Shown here: one piece after another, positions 35,246 to 43,715 of the stretch | Numbering within the stretch: the stretch's first letter is position 1 | Layout of the letters: every line of letters begins with the position of its first letter | DNA from: Leptolyngbya ohadii IS1 | GTDB lineage: Bacteria; Cyanobacteriota; Cyanobacteriia; Elainellales; Elainellaceae | Length of the DNA: 64,000 bases | Direction of reading: 5' to 3' | Assembly (NCBI RefSeq): GCF_002215035.1 | Contig: NZ_NKFP01000006.1 | Coordinates: forward strand, 570,530 to 634,529 | The notes under the pieces: model-generated | What the model was told of the DNA's origin: nothing | The model's database searches: none | What the model saw: only the letters and a program-made list of their open reading frames with translations | Made by a program: the position numbers and the translations under genes

Positions 35246-35938
35246 TTAGTCGGGGAGCCAGGGGAAGTACTCCATGAGGGACGCTTTTTCGATCGTGAAG
35301 AGGCAGGGGACGTAAGCCCAGTATTCGCGTTTTGCACCGTCGGCGATGTTGATAATTTGAAAGAGAAGGCGGAGGGTGAATTGCAGATTAGCTTCTCGTT
35401 CGTTGAAGAGGGCAAAGCGTCCAGCGTCGGCTTTTTCGACCTGTCCTAAATCCACGATCGCCCCTTTTGCGACCAATGTAGTTCGATCGTCGTTGGGCTT
35501 GACCAGATCTTCGGGGGCAAGGGTTGCCTGGAGGCTGCGACCGGGGGGGATGGTGCTTTTGATTTGTGGCTCGGAGAGGCTGTCGGGAGTGAGGTCGGGA
35601 ATCAGGTGGATGACGCGGCGAACTTTTCCGGCAAAGTTGGTGATGGAGCTGCTGTCCCAGTCGATCGCGATCGTAGCGGTGGCGGATTTGTTGGCAATAA
35701 CGCCTGTAATGGTGGCGGGCTGGCTAGAGAAACCGTAGCGACCCTTGAAGCTGAAATTAATGTCGAGGAATTGGCTGAGGGGCTGATCGGCGATCGTCTC
35801 TTCGCTCAACACCTGCGTCAGAGCGCCTTTCTCAAACTTAATAATGGTCTGTGCTTCCAGGGAGTTGATTGCCTGGTAAATCACGTAGGTAATGCTGATC
35901 AGGTAAACCGTCAAGATGATCAGATCGGTCTGGTTCAT
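35246..35938 (-). CDS. Single-pass membrane protein of unknown function
   Basis: A 230-residue protein with one N-terminal membrane segment (LIILTVYLISITYVIYQAI, residues 6-24) and a beta-rich domain behind it (for example FSFKGRYGFSSQPATITGVI and KVRRVIHLIPDLTPDS). Function unknown to me. Its ATG overlaps the TGA of the upstream narM-like gene (ATGA), so the two were designed to be translated together. Residues 89-113 are coded by the 77-bp sequence that was copied into the palindrome at 34937-35013. The first 46 codons are duplicated at 36274-36412. Confidence 0.75.
   Translation of the reverse strand: MNQTDLIILTVYLISITYVIYQAINSLEAQTIIKFEKGALTQVLSEETIADQPLSQFLDINFSFKGRYGFSSQPATITGVIANKSATATIAIDWDSSSITNFAGKVRRVIHLIPDLTPDSLSEPQIKSTIPPGRSLQATLAPEDLVKPNDDRTTLVAKGAIVDLGQVEKADAGRFALFNEREANLQFTLRLLFQIINIADGAKREYWAYVPCLFTIEKASLMEYFPWLPD
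35597..35673. repeat. Source-like copy of the palindrome arm
   Basis: 77 bp identical to 34937-35013 in the same orientation, exactly 660 bp apart. Because this copy lies within an intact reading frame, it is the likely donor of the palindrome arms. Confidence 0.95.
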
Positions 35939-36040
35939 ACCGTCGCCAGGTTAAATTCGCGCAGGGCGGGCAGGAAGTTTTTGTTTTCGTGCTGCGATCG
36001 GCTCAGCTTAATCAGGGCAAATCGCTGCATGGCGGTTAAA
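35800..36040. repeat. Direct repeat B, copy 1
   Basis: 241 bp identical to 36274-36514 at a constant offset of 474. This copy spans the junction of the membrane-protein gene (first 46 codons) and the 3' end of the narM-like gene, in their natural context. Confidence 0.95.
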
Positions 36041-36273
36041 CTCGCCCACTGTTCAAGGGTGAGCGGTACGCCGACGGACTCGCTTTGTGCCTGGACGCTT
36101 TCGGGAATTTGCGTGGCGTTTTGCCAGTCGGGATGGGGGTCGATCGGCAGGTCGGAGGGGGTTTCGCCGGAGCGGGTTTGGACGAGTTGGCGGAGATGCG
36201 ATCGGTATTCCTGAATTTCTGTCTCAGTGTCGCAGGGCATTGCGACTAGGGTTTGGCGATCGTCTTGGGAGAG
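35935..36273 (-). pseudogene. narM: NarM-like nitrate reductase associated protein, 5'-truncated
   Basis: The open frame reads LSQDDRQTLVAMPCDTETEI and ends QRFALIKLSRSQHENKNFLP then ALREFNLATV. This matches my memory of the nitrate reductase associated protein family (NarM, about 150 residues), needed for nitrate reductase maturation in cyanobacteria. Only about the last 113 residues remain: upstream of LSQDDRQ the frame runs through three foreign codons into a stop at 36280, where the 241-bp duplication begins (36274). Translation could still start at Met (36240), giving 101 residues, and would still couple to the next gene. Likely non-functional unless that short form works. Confidence 0.68.
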
Positions 36274-36514
36274 CTTCGCTCAACACCTGCGTCAGAGCGC
36301 CTTTCTCAAACTTAATAATGGTCTGTGCTTCCAGGGAGTTGATTGCCTGGTAAATCACGTAGGTAATGCTGATCAGGTAAACCGTCAAGATGATCAGATC
36401 GGTCTGGTTCATACCGTCGCCAGGTTAAATTCGCGCAGGGCGGGCAGGAAGTTTTTGTTTTCGTGCTGCGATCGGCTCAGCTTAATCAGGGCAAATCGCT
36501 GCATGGCGGTTAAA
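36274..36514 (-). pseudogene. Duplicated fragments: 3' end of narM-like gene plus first 46 codons of the membrane-protein gene (direct repeat B, copy 2)
   Basis: Second copy of the 241-bp repeat. On the minus strand it begins with the last 34 codons of the narM-like gene (36514-36410), joined upstream to unrelated DNA, and continues with the ATG and first 46 codons of the 230-residue protein (36412-36274). That frame then runs into the narM remnant out of frame (ALPRRSPNPSRNALRH) and stops, giving a 62-residue chimera at 36224-36412. It contains the whole membrane segment, so a small membrane peptide could in principle be made. Confidence 0.85.
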
Positions 36515-36698
36515 ATCGCCCCATCTTTACAGGGGAGCGGGGGAGAGGGAAAGGCGAAGCGTACGCATGATTTCAGCAGGAGATGGGGAGGTCAGGGGTT
36601 GGGGTGCGTGAGGAGAAGTTACAGAGTCGGCGGGGGTGGAGATTTGGGCGATAGACTATGGAACTGTGGAGATGTGTTAGGGATGGAAGAGGGAATAT

Positions 36699-38072
36699 AT
36701 GGTGCTTCCGCAGGGGTCTGGGCTGCCGTCTTTGCTGCAAACCCTGAGTTTAATTGCTGATCCGATCGCCTTCTTTGACAAGCAATCGCGGCTGTATGGC
36801 GATCCATTTACGACACGGGTGTTGGGAGTGAATTCGCCGCCTGTGGTGTTTTTGAGTAGTCCGGAGGCGATGCAGGCGGTTTTTACGACGCTGGCGAACA
36901 AGCTGGAACTGGGAAAGGTGACGGATGTGTTTCGTCCGCTGGTGGGCAATGAGTCGCTGATTATGCAGGACGGATCGCGCCATCAGCAGCAGCGTCAGAT
37001 GCTCATGCCTGCGCTTCATGGGGAGGGGATGTATCGCTGGGGGCAGACCATTTGTGATTTAACGGCTGAGGCGGTCGATCGCTGGAAAGCTGGCTCAGTG
37101 CTGAATATTCAGAAGGAAATGCTGAACATCTCGCTGGAGGTGATTCTGCGGGTGGTGTTTGGCATGAAGCCCGGAAGTCGCTATTGGCAGTTGCAGCCGC
37201 TTTTGCATCGGTTACTGGAGGACATTAATTCGCCGCTGTATTCGGTGCAGTTCTTTTTGCCGCCGCTTCAGCAGGATTTGGGCAGGTGGAGTCCGTGGGG
37301 GCAGTTTGTGCGGATTCGCCAGCAGATCGATGACTTGCTTTACGCCGAAATCGCCGATCGCCAACCGCAGGGAATCCACGATCGATCGGATATTTTGTCT
37401 GCCTTAATGAGTGCCACGGATGCAGAAGGACAGCCCCTCACTGATGTCGAACTGCGCGATCAGTTGATGACTTTGCTGCTGTTGGGACATGAAACCAGCG
37501 CCTCTGGGCTGACCTGGATTTTCTACTGGCTTCAGCGAGAGCCGCAAATCGCCGACCGTCTTTTGAAAGAGTTGGATGCCCTGGACGATCAGGCTGATCC
37601 GATGACGATCGCCAATCAGCCTTACCTGAATGCCGTCTGTAAGGAAACTCTGCGAATTTATCCGATCGCCCTGATTTCGCAGCCTCGATGGGTGAAGGAG
37701 ACGATCGATTTGATGGGCTGTACCTACGAACCGGGGACGGTGCTGGTTCCCTCGATTTATCTGGCGCATCGGCGATCGGACACCTACCCGAATCCCGATC
37801 GGTTTGAGCCGGAGCGGTTTTTGGGCAAGGCGAAATCTCCCTACGAATATTTGCCCTTTGGGGGCGGCAGTCGAAGCTGTATCGGGATGGCGCTGGCGAT
37901 GTATGAAATGAAGCTGGTGCTGGCGACGGTGCTGCGACGAGTAACGCTAGTGAGTTCTAGCGAAATGCTGCCTGCGGTGAAGCCGACCCGACGAGGAATT
38001 ACCTTTGTGCCGCCAAAGGGATTTCGGGTGAGCGTGGGTGATCGAAGGGGTGCGAAGGTGTTGGTGTCTTAA
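36699..38072 (+). CDS. Cytochrome P450, CYP110-like
   Basis: A 457-residue haem monooxygenase. Visible landmarks: I-helix oxygen-binding LLLLGHETSASGL, the ExxR pair Glu316/Arg319 in KETLRIYP, and the haem loop PFGGGSRSCIGMALA with ligand Cys394. No membrane anchor, as usual for bacterial P450s. The sequence pattern and host fit the cyanobacterial CYP110 family, whose members hydroxylate fatty acids or terpenes; the substrate cannot be told here. No ferredoxin reductase or terpene cyclase gene is adjacent. Confidence 0.92.
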   Translation: MVLPQGSGLPSLLQTLSLIADPIAFFDKQSRLYGDPFTTRVLGVNSPPVVFLSSPEAMQAVFTTLANKLELGKVTDVFRPLVGNESLIMQDGSRHQQQRQMLMPALHGEGMYRWGQTICDLTAEAVDRWKAGSVLNIQKEMLNISLEVILRVVFGMKPGSRYWQLQPLLHRLLEDINSPLYSVQFFLPPLQQDLGRWSPWGQFVRIRQQIDDLLYAEIADRQPQGIHDRSDILSALMSATDAEGQPLTDVELRDQLMTLLLLGHETSASGLTWIFYWLQREPQIADRLLKELDALDDQADPMTIANQPYLNAVCKETLRIYPIALISQPRWVKETIDLMGCTYEPGTVLVPSIYLAHRRSDTYPNPDRFEPERFLGKAKSPYEYLPFGGGSRSCIGMALAMYEMKLVLATVLRRVTLVSSSEMLPAVKPTRRGITFVPPKGFRVSVGDRRGAKVLVS

Positions 38073-38208
38073 CAATCATTTATCTTCCTGGGGTAAAGTT
38101 TAAGCAGGTTAAAATCAAAGGTGGAATTGTAAGAATTCCAGACGGTTAGACACAGCAAATTGTGATCCTTTTGACAACTTAATTTTTTAAGAGGACTGTT
38201 TTTACTTG

Positions 38209-39636
38209 ATGCTTTGTCAGTCGCCTTTTGCCCACTTGCAGCCGCTGCAAGACTGTAAACAAATTTATCAATTCCTTGACTTTTGTCGTAAGCAATCGAT
38301 CGCGGCAAATCAGCCTAAAATTGCCAGTCTTGCCCTCGAAATTGAGTCGGTTGATCCCCTGATTGTACTCAATCAATTCCATCGATCGAATCAACTTCAT
38401 TGCTATCTCGAAAACCGGGATCAGGAACGATCGATTGCGGCGATCGGGTCAGCGATTTCGTTGACGGTGAACGGCAAAGAACGGTTTCAGCAGGCACAAA
38501 ATTTTATTCAAACTCAGCTTGATCAAATATTAGTTAGCTATCCGGTTGATTTTCCTTGGACAACCCCTCGATTTTTTTGTAGTTTTACTTTTTTTGATCA
38601 TCAGATTCAGCGGAATTCTCCCTTTCCAGCGGCAACAGTTTTCCTTCCGCGATGGCAGATAGTTCGCTGGCAGGAACATCAAGGAGCGATCGTTAATTTG
38701 CCAATTCAGGCAGACTCTAATTTGCAGCAGTTAACGCAAACAATCTGGCAGGAATTTCGATCGATCTGCCAGGCTCAATACGATATTTTTCAGCTTCCTC
38801 AAGGCATTACGCCGCTGTTAAACCAATGGGAAATTATTGATCACAATTCTTTTCAGCCTGCGGTTGCCTCCGTGCTGAAATCGATCGAAACCCATCAGTT
38901 TGATAAGGTCGTTTTAGCCCATGCGATCGACGTAATTTCCCAGCTTCCGTTTCAGTGGGGACGATCGCTGGATTCGCTACGTCAGCTTCATTCGGGCTGT
39001 ACCGTTTTTTCGATCGGCAACGGACACGGACAGAGCTTTATTGGGGCAAGCCCTGAGCGATTATTGAGCATTCAAAACCGTCGCTTTCTCACGGATGCGC
39101 TGGCGGGATCTGCCCCACGGGGACGATCGACCAAAGAGGATGAAATCCTGGGCAGTCGGCTTTATCACAGCGAGAAAGAGCGGCATGAACATCAGGTCGT
39201 GGTGGATTTTATTACGCAAAGATTAGTAAATGTGGGGCTAACTCCGCAATTTGCAGCGACTCCGACCCTGCGAAAACTGGCGAATATTCAGCATCTCCAT
39301 ACGCCGATTCAGGCAATTTTGCCGCCGAGCCTCCATCCTCTGGCACTGGTTGACGAACTGCACCCCACCCCTGCCGTTGCCGGACGACCCCGCGAAACTG
39401 CCTGTGAGCAAATTTGTCAGTATGAGGGCTTTGAGCGATCCCTCTATGCTGCGCCGTTGGGCTGGATTGATGCCCAGGGGAACGCGGAATTTATCGTGGG
39501 CATTCGATCGGCTTTAATTGACGGACACCGTGCCCGCTTGTATGCCGGGGCTGGGATTGTGGCGGGGTCGAATCCCGATCGGGAATTGGCAGAAATTCGG
39601 CTGAAGCTTCAGGCACTCCTGCGGGCATTAGTGTGA
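38209..39636 (+). CDS. menF: Isochorismate synthase (MenF/EntC type)
   Basis: Converts chorismate to isochorismate, the first step to phylloquinone/menaquinone. The 475-residue protein has the chorismate-binding domain in its C-terminal half: KVVLAHAIDV, FIGASPERLL, DALAGSAPRG, LHHPTPAVAG-type segment reading LHPTPAVAGRPRETACE, and the closing RLYAGAGIVAGSNPDRELAE. The N-terminal half is divergent. ATG at 38209 (475 residues) directly follows an in-frame TTG; GAGGA lies 14 bases upstream. It sits just before menD, the next enzyme of the pathway. Confidence 0.93.
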   Translation: MLCQSPFAHLQPLQDCKQIYQFLDFCRKQSIAANQPKIASLALEIESVDPLIVLNQFHRSNQLHCYLENRDQERSIAAIGSAISLTVNGKERFQQAQNFIQTQLDQILVSYPVDFPWTTPRFFCSFTFFDHQIQRNSPFPAATVFLPRWQIVRWQEHQGAIVNLPIQADSNLQQLTQTIWQEFRSICQAQYDIFQLPQGITPLLNQWEIIDHNSFQPAVASVLKSIETHQFDKVVLAHAIDVISQLPFQWGRSLDSLRQLHSGCTVFSIGNGHGQSFIGASPERLLSIQNRRFLTDALAGSAPRGRSTKEDEILGSRLYHSEKERHEHQVVVDFITQRLVNVGLTPQFAATPTLRKLANIQHLHTPIQAILPPSLHPLALVDELHPTPAVAGRPRETACEQICQYEGFERSLYAAPLGWIDAQGNAEFIVGIRSALIDGHRARLYAGAGIVAGSNPDRELAEIRLKLQALLRALV

Positions 39637-39678
39637 GAATGGAGCTTCTGCCCCTTTCTTGTGCTTCGTCTGTCAGGA

Positions 39679-41529
39679 ATGCCGCTTAATTCAAGCCATA
39701 ATTCAAGCCTCAATTTCAGCAATACGAATTCGGTCTGGTCGTCGGTGCTGGTGGAAACGCTGTATCGCCTGGGACTGCAAACGGCGGTCATTTGTCCCGG
39801 ATCGCGATCGGCTCCGCTGGCGGTTGCCTTTGCTCTGCATGAATCGATCGAGGCGATTCCGGTGCTGGACGAGCGATCGGCGGCTTTTTTTGCTTTAGGA
39901 CTGGCGAAACAAACGGGTCGGGCAGTGGCGCTGGTTTGCACTTCGGGAACGGCAGGCGCAAATTTTTATCCGGCAGTGATCGAGGCGCGGGAAAGCCGTG
40001 TGCCGCTGCTGGTTCTCACAAGCGATCGACCTCCCGAACTGCGCGAATGTAATGCGGGTCAGACGGTGGATCAGCAAAAGCTGTTTGGCACCTATCCCAA
40101 CTGGTACAGCGAGCTTTCTGTTCCTGAATTAAATTTGTCTTTGCTGGCGTATCTGCGGCAAACGATCGTCCATGCCTGGGAACGTGCCCATATGCCGGTG
40201 GCGGGCTGTGTGCATCTGAATTTGCCCTTTCGCGATCCGCTGGCTCCAATTCTACAGGCTGAGGCACAGGCGTTTAGCGATCGATTTCCGGCGGCTTTCT
40301 TTGAGGGAATTGCGTCTGCGCTGCCCGTCCAGTTTTCGGCTCAATTTGCCGTTCCTTCCGCGTGGCAGCAGTCCGAGCGGGGATTGATTATCGCAGGTGT
40401 CGCCCAACCTGTGGATCGGCAGACCTACTGTGAGGCGATCGCTCGTTTGTCTCAGGCGTTAGGGGTTCCGGTGCTGGCAGAAGGGCTTTCTCCGGTGCGG
40501 AATGCCGCTGCTGTGAATCCTCATCTGATTACGACCTACGATCTGATTCTGCGAAATGTTGATTGGGCGGACAAGCTTCAGCCGGATTGGATCATTCGCG
40601 TAGGCGAAATGCCGACCAGCAAAACGCTGCGCCAGTGGCTCGATGCTAACTCGTCTGTGATGCAGTGGATTATTGACCCGGACGATCGGAATTTAGACCC
40701 GCTGCATTTGAGAACGATACATTTGCGACTGTCGATCGAGCAGGTGGCGGCACTGTTAGAACAAATTGATGACACTGGTGAGTTACGAGGCGAGTTCGCC
40801 CCCCAACCCCCCACAAGTGGGGGACTTCCGAACCGTCAGCAATTGTGTGAGCGCAATTTTTCAGATTACTTGAAATCCTGGATGGAGCTAGAGACGATCG
40901 CCCGAACCCAACGCGATCGCACCCTAGAAAAAACCGAATTTCTGTTTGAAGGCAAAGTTACCTGGCTGCTGTCTCAGCATTTGCCGATCGGAACTCCGCT
41001 CTTTATTGCGAACAGTATGCCTGTGCGGGATGTGGAGTGGTTCTGGCAACCCGGAAATCGGCGCATTCAGCCCTGCTTTAACCGGGGGGCAAACGGCATT
41101 GATGGCACCCTCTCTGCGGCGATCGGCACCGCACACCGTCAGCAAAGCAGCGTTCTCCTCACAGGCGATCTGGCGCTATTGCACGACACGAATGGATTCT
41201 TGTTACGCGATAAGCTCAAGGGACATCTGACGATCGTTCTGATCAACAACAACGGCGGCGGCATCTTTGAAATGTTGCCCATCTCCCAGTTTGAGCCACC
41301 CTTCGAGGAATTCTTCGCTACACCGCAGGATATTAACTTTGCTCAGCTTTGCGCCACATACAGCATTGAGTATCACCGGATTCAGGACTGGCAGGACTTG
41401 ATCGATCGCCTCAAAACCCTACCCCAGCAGGGCATTCGACTACTGGAAGTTCAGACCGATCGCAAACGGGATACCCTTTACCGACGGCAGATTCTAGAGA
41501 CGTTTCGATCGAACTCAGGAATGCTTTGA
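39679..41529 (+). CDS. menD: SEPHCHC synthase MenD
   Basis: A thiamine-diphosphate enzyme joining isochorismate and 2-oxoglutarate in phylloquinone/menaquinone synthesis. Conserved blocks: LVETLYRLGLQTAVICPGSR, ERSAAFFALGLAKQTGRAVA, CTSGTAGANFYPAVIEA, LTSDRPPELRECNAGQ and the C-terminal TPP region GDLALLHDTNGFLL with NNNGGGIFEMLP. At 616 residues it is slightly long. Residues about 370-388 (EFAPQPPTSGGLPN) look like an in-frame insert of repeat DNA (40801-40834). I prefer ATG at 39679; an in-frame GTG lies 18 bases upstream. Ends 15 bases inside the convergent oxidoreductase gene. Confidence 0.94.
   Translation: MPLNSSHNSSLNFSNTNSVWSSVLVETLYRLGLQTAVICPGSRSAPLAVAFALHESIEAIPVLDERSAAFFALGLAKQTGRAVALVCTSGTAGANFYPAVIEARESRVPLLVLTSDRPPELRECNAGQTVDQQKLFGTYPNWYSELSVPELNLSLLAYLRQTIVHAWERAHMPVAGCVHLNLPFRDPLAPILQAEAQAFSDRFPAAFFEGIASALPVQFSAQFAVPSAWQQSERGLIIAGVAQPVDRQTYCEAIARLSQALGVPVLAEGLSPVRNAAAVNPHLITTYDLILRNVDWADKLQPDWIIRVGEMPTSKTLRQWLDANSSVMQWIIDPDDRNLDPLHLRTIHLRLSIEQVAALLEQIDDTGELRGEFAPQPPTSGGLPNRQQLCERNFSDYLKSWMELETIARTQRDRTLEKTEFLFEGKVTWLLSQHLPIGTPLFIANSMPVRDVEWFWQPGNRRIQPCFNRGANGIDGTLSAAIGTAHRQQSSVLLTGDLALLHDTNGFLLRDKLKGHLTIVLINNNGGGIFEMLPISQFEPPFEEFFATPQDINFAQLCATYSIEYHRIQDWQDLIDRLKTLPQQGIRLLEVQTDRKRDTLYRRQILETFRSNSGML
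40801..40834. repeat. In-frame repeat-like insert within menD
   Basis: CCCCAACCCCCCACAAGTGG followed by GGGACTTCCGAACC. The CCCCCA-CAAG-TGGGGG part is a hairpin. The tail GGGGG-x-CTTCCGAACC recurs in the insert within cobN (61548-61564). It codes for PQPPTSGGLPN in menD and PPPPNSGGLPN in cobN. Confidence 0.7.
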
Positions 41530-42639
41530 AGCCTTGCCCAAAACTGCCTCTAATGGCGGCACGGTGATCCAGGTTCCCGTTTCATTGGACTGGTGCGTTA
41601 AATCCATTAAAAGCTGGGAGTAAACCCCCTCCATCAGAGACGGCGTGAGCGATTCCCCCTGATCAATGCCCTGCACCCAGCGATCGACGACCCGCAGAAA
41701 GGGAGCCAGTCGTCCATCCGGGTAGACCGTAGGAAACTCAAGGCGATCGGGAATTTCCAGTTCGGTGAGGGGAGCGCCGTTTTGACTGCCCCAAATCTTG
41801 AAGCCGTGAATGTAGTCCTGCTGGCTGTCGTTGCCCAGAACCAGCGTGCCGCGATCGCCATAAACCTCCACAAAATGTCCTCGCCCCTGGGAAGTGACTG
41901 CACTGAGAACCGCCTGACAGGGAGTACCATCTGCAAGTTCCAGCATCAGGGAGCAGGTATCATCGGCATCGACGGGTTTGAGATTTCCGGTCGTTGGATC
42001 GGGACGAAAGGGAATCGAGGTGGTCAGCCAGCCGCAGAGCCTTGTAACCGGGGGGAAAAGCCAGTACAGGTAATCAAACAAATGGGAGCCGATCGACCCC
42101 AGGGCACCGCCGCCCAATTCCTTCTGGGCGTACCAGTTCCAGGGACGGGAAGCATCCGCCCGACTCGATGCCAGCCAATCGACCTTCACCAATCGCTTGT
42201 TTCCCACATAGCCCTCCTGTAGAAGTTCGGCGAACCGCTGCCATGCCGGAATAAAGCGAAACTCAAAGTCCATCGTTACGGTGAGATTGCGCGATCGTGC
42301 CAGTTGATAGAGTTCAGTTGCCTCCGCCACCGTCAGCGTCGTGGGCTTTTCCAGCAGCAGATGCTTACCCGCCTGCAACACCTGTTTTGCCATTTCGTAG
42401 TGTAGAAAGGGCGGCGTTGAAATCGTGACCGCCTGAACGTCGGGAAGCGCCAGAATTTCCTCGATCGTGCTGCAAGCCTGCGGAATCTCTAGTTTTTGGG
42501 CAATCGCCTGTGCCTTGTCGCGATCGCGATGGTAGATTGCCTTAACCGTGGTGCGATGGTGAATTTGCAGAGCGGGAATGTGGATCTTTTGCCCAAATCC
42601 CGTGCCGATAACCGCAACGCCGATCGATGCTTCTGCCAT
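41515..42639 (-). CDS. Gfo/Idh/MocA family NAD(P)-dependent oxidoreductase
   Basis: A 374-residue dehydrogenase-type protein. The Rossmann motif is IGVAVIGTGFGQKIHIPAL at residues 6-24, with the family motif LLEKPTTLTVAEATEL at about 96-111 (EKP is the catalytic lysine region) and a C-terminal beta-sheet domain. Members act on sugars, inositols or bile-pigment-type substrates (biliverdin reductase is a distant relative); the substrate here is unknown. It is convergent with menD, overlapping by 15 bases. Confidence 0.88.
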   Translation of the reverse strand: MAEASIGVAVIGTGFGQKIHIPALQIHHRTTVKAIYHRDRDKAQAIAQKLEIPQACSTIEEILALPDVQAVTISTPPFLHYEMAKQVLQAGKHLLLEKPTTLTVAEATELYQLARSRNLTVTMDFEFRFIPAWQRFAELLQEGYVGNKRLVKVDWLASSRADASRPWNWYAQKELGGGALGSIGSHLFDYLYWLFPPVTRLCGWLTTSIPFRPDPTTGNLKPVDADDTCSLMLELADGTPCQAVLSAVTSQGRGHFVEVYGDRGTLVLGNDSQQDYIHGFKIWGSQNGAPLTELEIPDRLEFPTVYPDGRLAPFLRVVDRWVQGIDQGESLTPSLMEGVYSQLLMDLTHQSNETGTWITVPPLEAVLGKASKHS

Positions 42640-42711
42640 AGATTCCGTTCGCCTGAATGACTGAAAGCTATCTTACTGGACGGTGGGGCGGAATTCCCGT
42701 GTAACCCGTTC

Positions 42712-43194
42712 TCAAGGTGACAGCGGCAGGGCGTAGTGCAGAAACTCTGTATCCTTGATGTAGCCCCGCGACTCGTAAAGTTTTTGGGCGATCGTATTGG
42801 TCATTTGGGTTGAGAGAACAATGCGAACAGCACAGGTGAGACGGGCATGTTTCTCGGCTGCGACCATCAACCGCTGTGCCACTCCCCGATGCCGGGCAGA
42901 CTCAGCCACATACAGGTCATTGAGAATCCAAATTCGCTTCAGGGATACGGAAGAAAAGCTGGGATAAAGCTGGGTAAAGCCAATCAGCCGATCCGCCTTT
43001 GGCGGCAGCGTGGAACGATCGCCATCCTTTGCCACCAGAATGATCGAATCCTGCCGCTGAAATCGTTCTTCAAGAAACTGTTTTGCGGCTTTCAGGTCAG
43101 AGCTTTGTTTGTAAAAAATTCGATATTGATTAAACAGCACAGCAAGCTCTGCAAGCTGCTCTTTGCGAACAAGCTCGATAGTCATAAACGCCAC
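42712..43194 (-). CDS. GNAT-family N-acetyltransferase
   Basis: A 160-residue acetyl-CoA-dependent acyltransferase. The GNAT core is visible: LNDLYVAESARHRGVAQRLM (strand beta4 and the acetyl-CoA loop R/Q-x-x-G-x-A as RHRGVA) followed by AAEKHARLTCAVRIVLSTQM and KLYESRGYIKDTEFLHYALP. Substrate unknown. The first codon is GTG (43194); an ATG three codons later (43185) is an equally good start. It lies 72 bases upstream of the oxidoreductase gene on the same strand, so the pair may be cotranscribed. Confidence 0.87.
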   Translation of the reverse strand: MAFMTIELVRKEQLAELAVLFNQYRIFYKQSSDLKAAKQFLEERFQRQDSIILVAKDGDRSTLPPKADRLIGFTQLYPSFSSVSLKRIWILNDLYVAESARHRGVAQRLMVAAEKHARLTCAVRIVLSTQMTNTIAQKLYESRGYIKDTEFLHYALPLSP

Positions 43195-43715
43195 TCATAA
43201 AGGCTACCTAAACGACACCGTCACGAAAATCAATGCCCCCAGACACCGAAAAAGCACCCAATCTTATGAAAATCCAGGCTGCTCCTGGTATGCATGAGCG
43301 CCATTTTGTGCCGTTCTGCACGCAGGTACAGTTCCGAGTACCCTTTCAAAAAGAACGGATGAACGATATATCAATGATTTTATGCGACAACGCTAAAAAA
43401 ATATAAACCGCAAGAATTGAATGAATTAAGTGAATTCGATCAAACGATAGATAACTACCAAGGATCGCTCAATAAAACGAATTGAATCACGCAGTCCTAA
43501 TCGACCATCCTAATTGCCCATCGTGATTTGGCTATATGGATTTCACTTGAAGCCTCAAATGCCTGTTTCTTCACTATTCCTACTCAACTGCTCTTGCTTC
43601 ACTATTTTTAATGAAAACTTGAGCAGGAAGACGATCGGGACTCTCCCACTTTTGTCGCCCTTCCCCTTAAATCGCTTCTATCCCTGCGCCAATTTCCCTA
43701 CAAGGGACAATTTCC
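43195..43715. other. 521-base region without a supported gene
   Basis: AT-rich intergenic DNA between the GNAT gene and the methyltransferase, both on the minus strand. A frame at 43514-43819 on the plus strand overlaps the methyltransferase and has no family features. I see no RNA gene or repeat. Confidence 0.4.

Noticed and set aside
36224-36412. 62-residue frame as an independent gene
   Set aside because: It is the copied first 46 codons of the 230-residue membrane protein fused out of frame to narM sequence, so it is described as a duplicate fragment.
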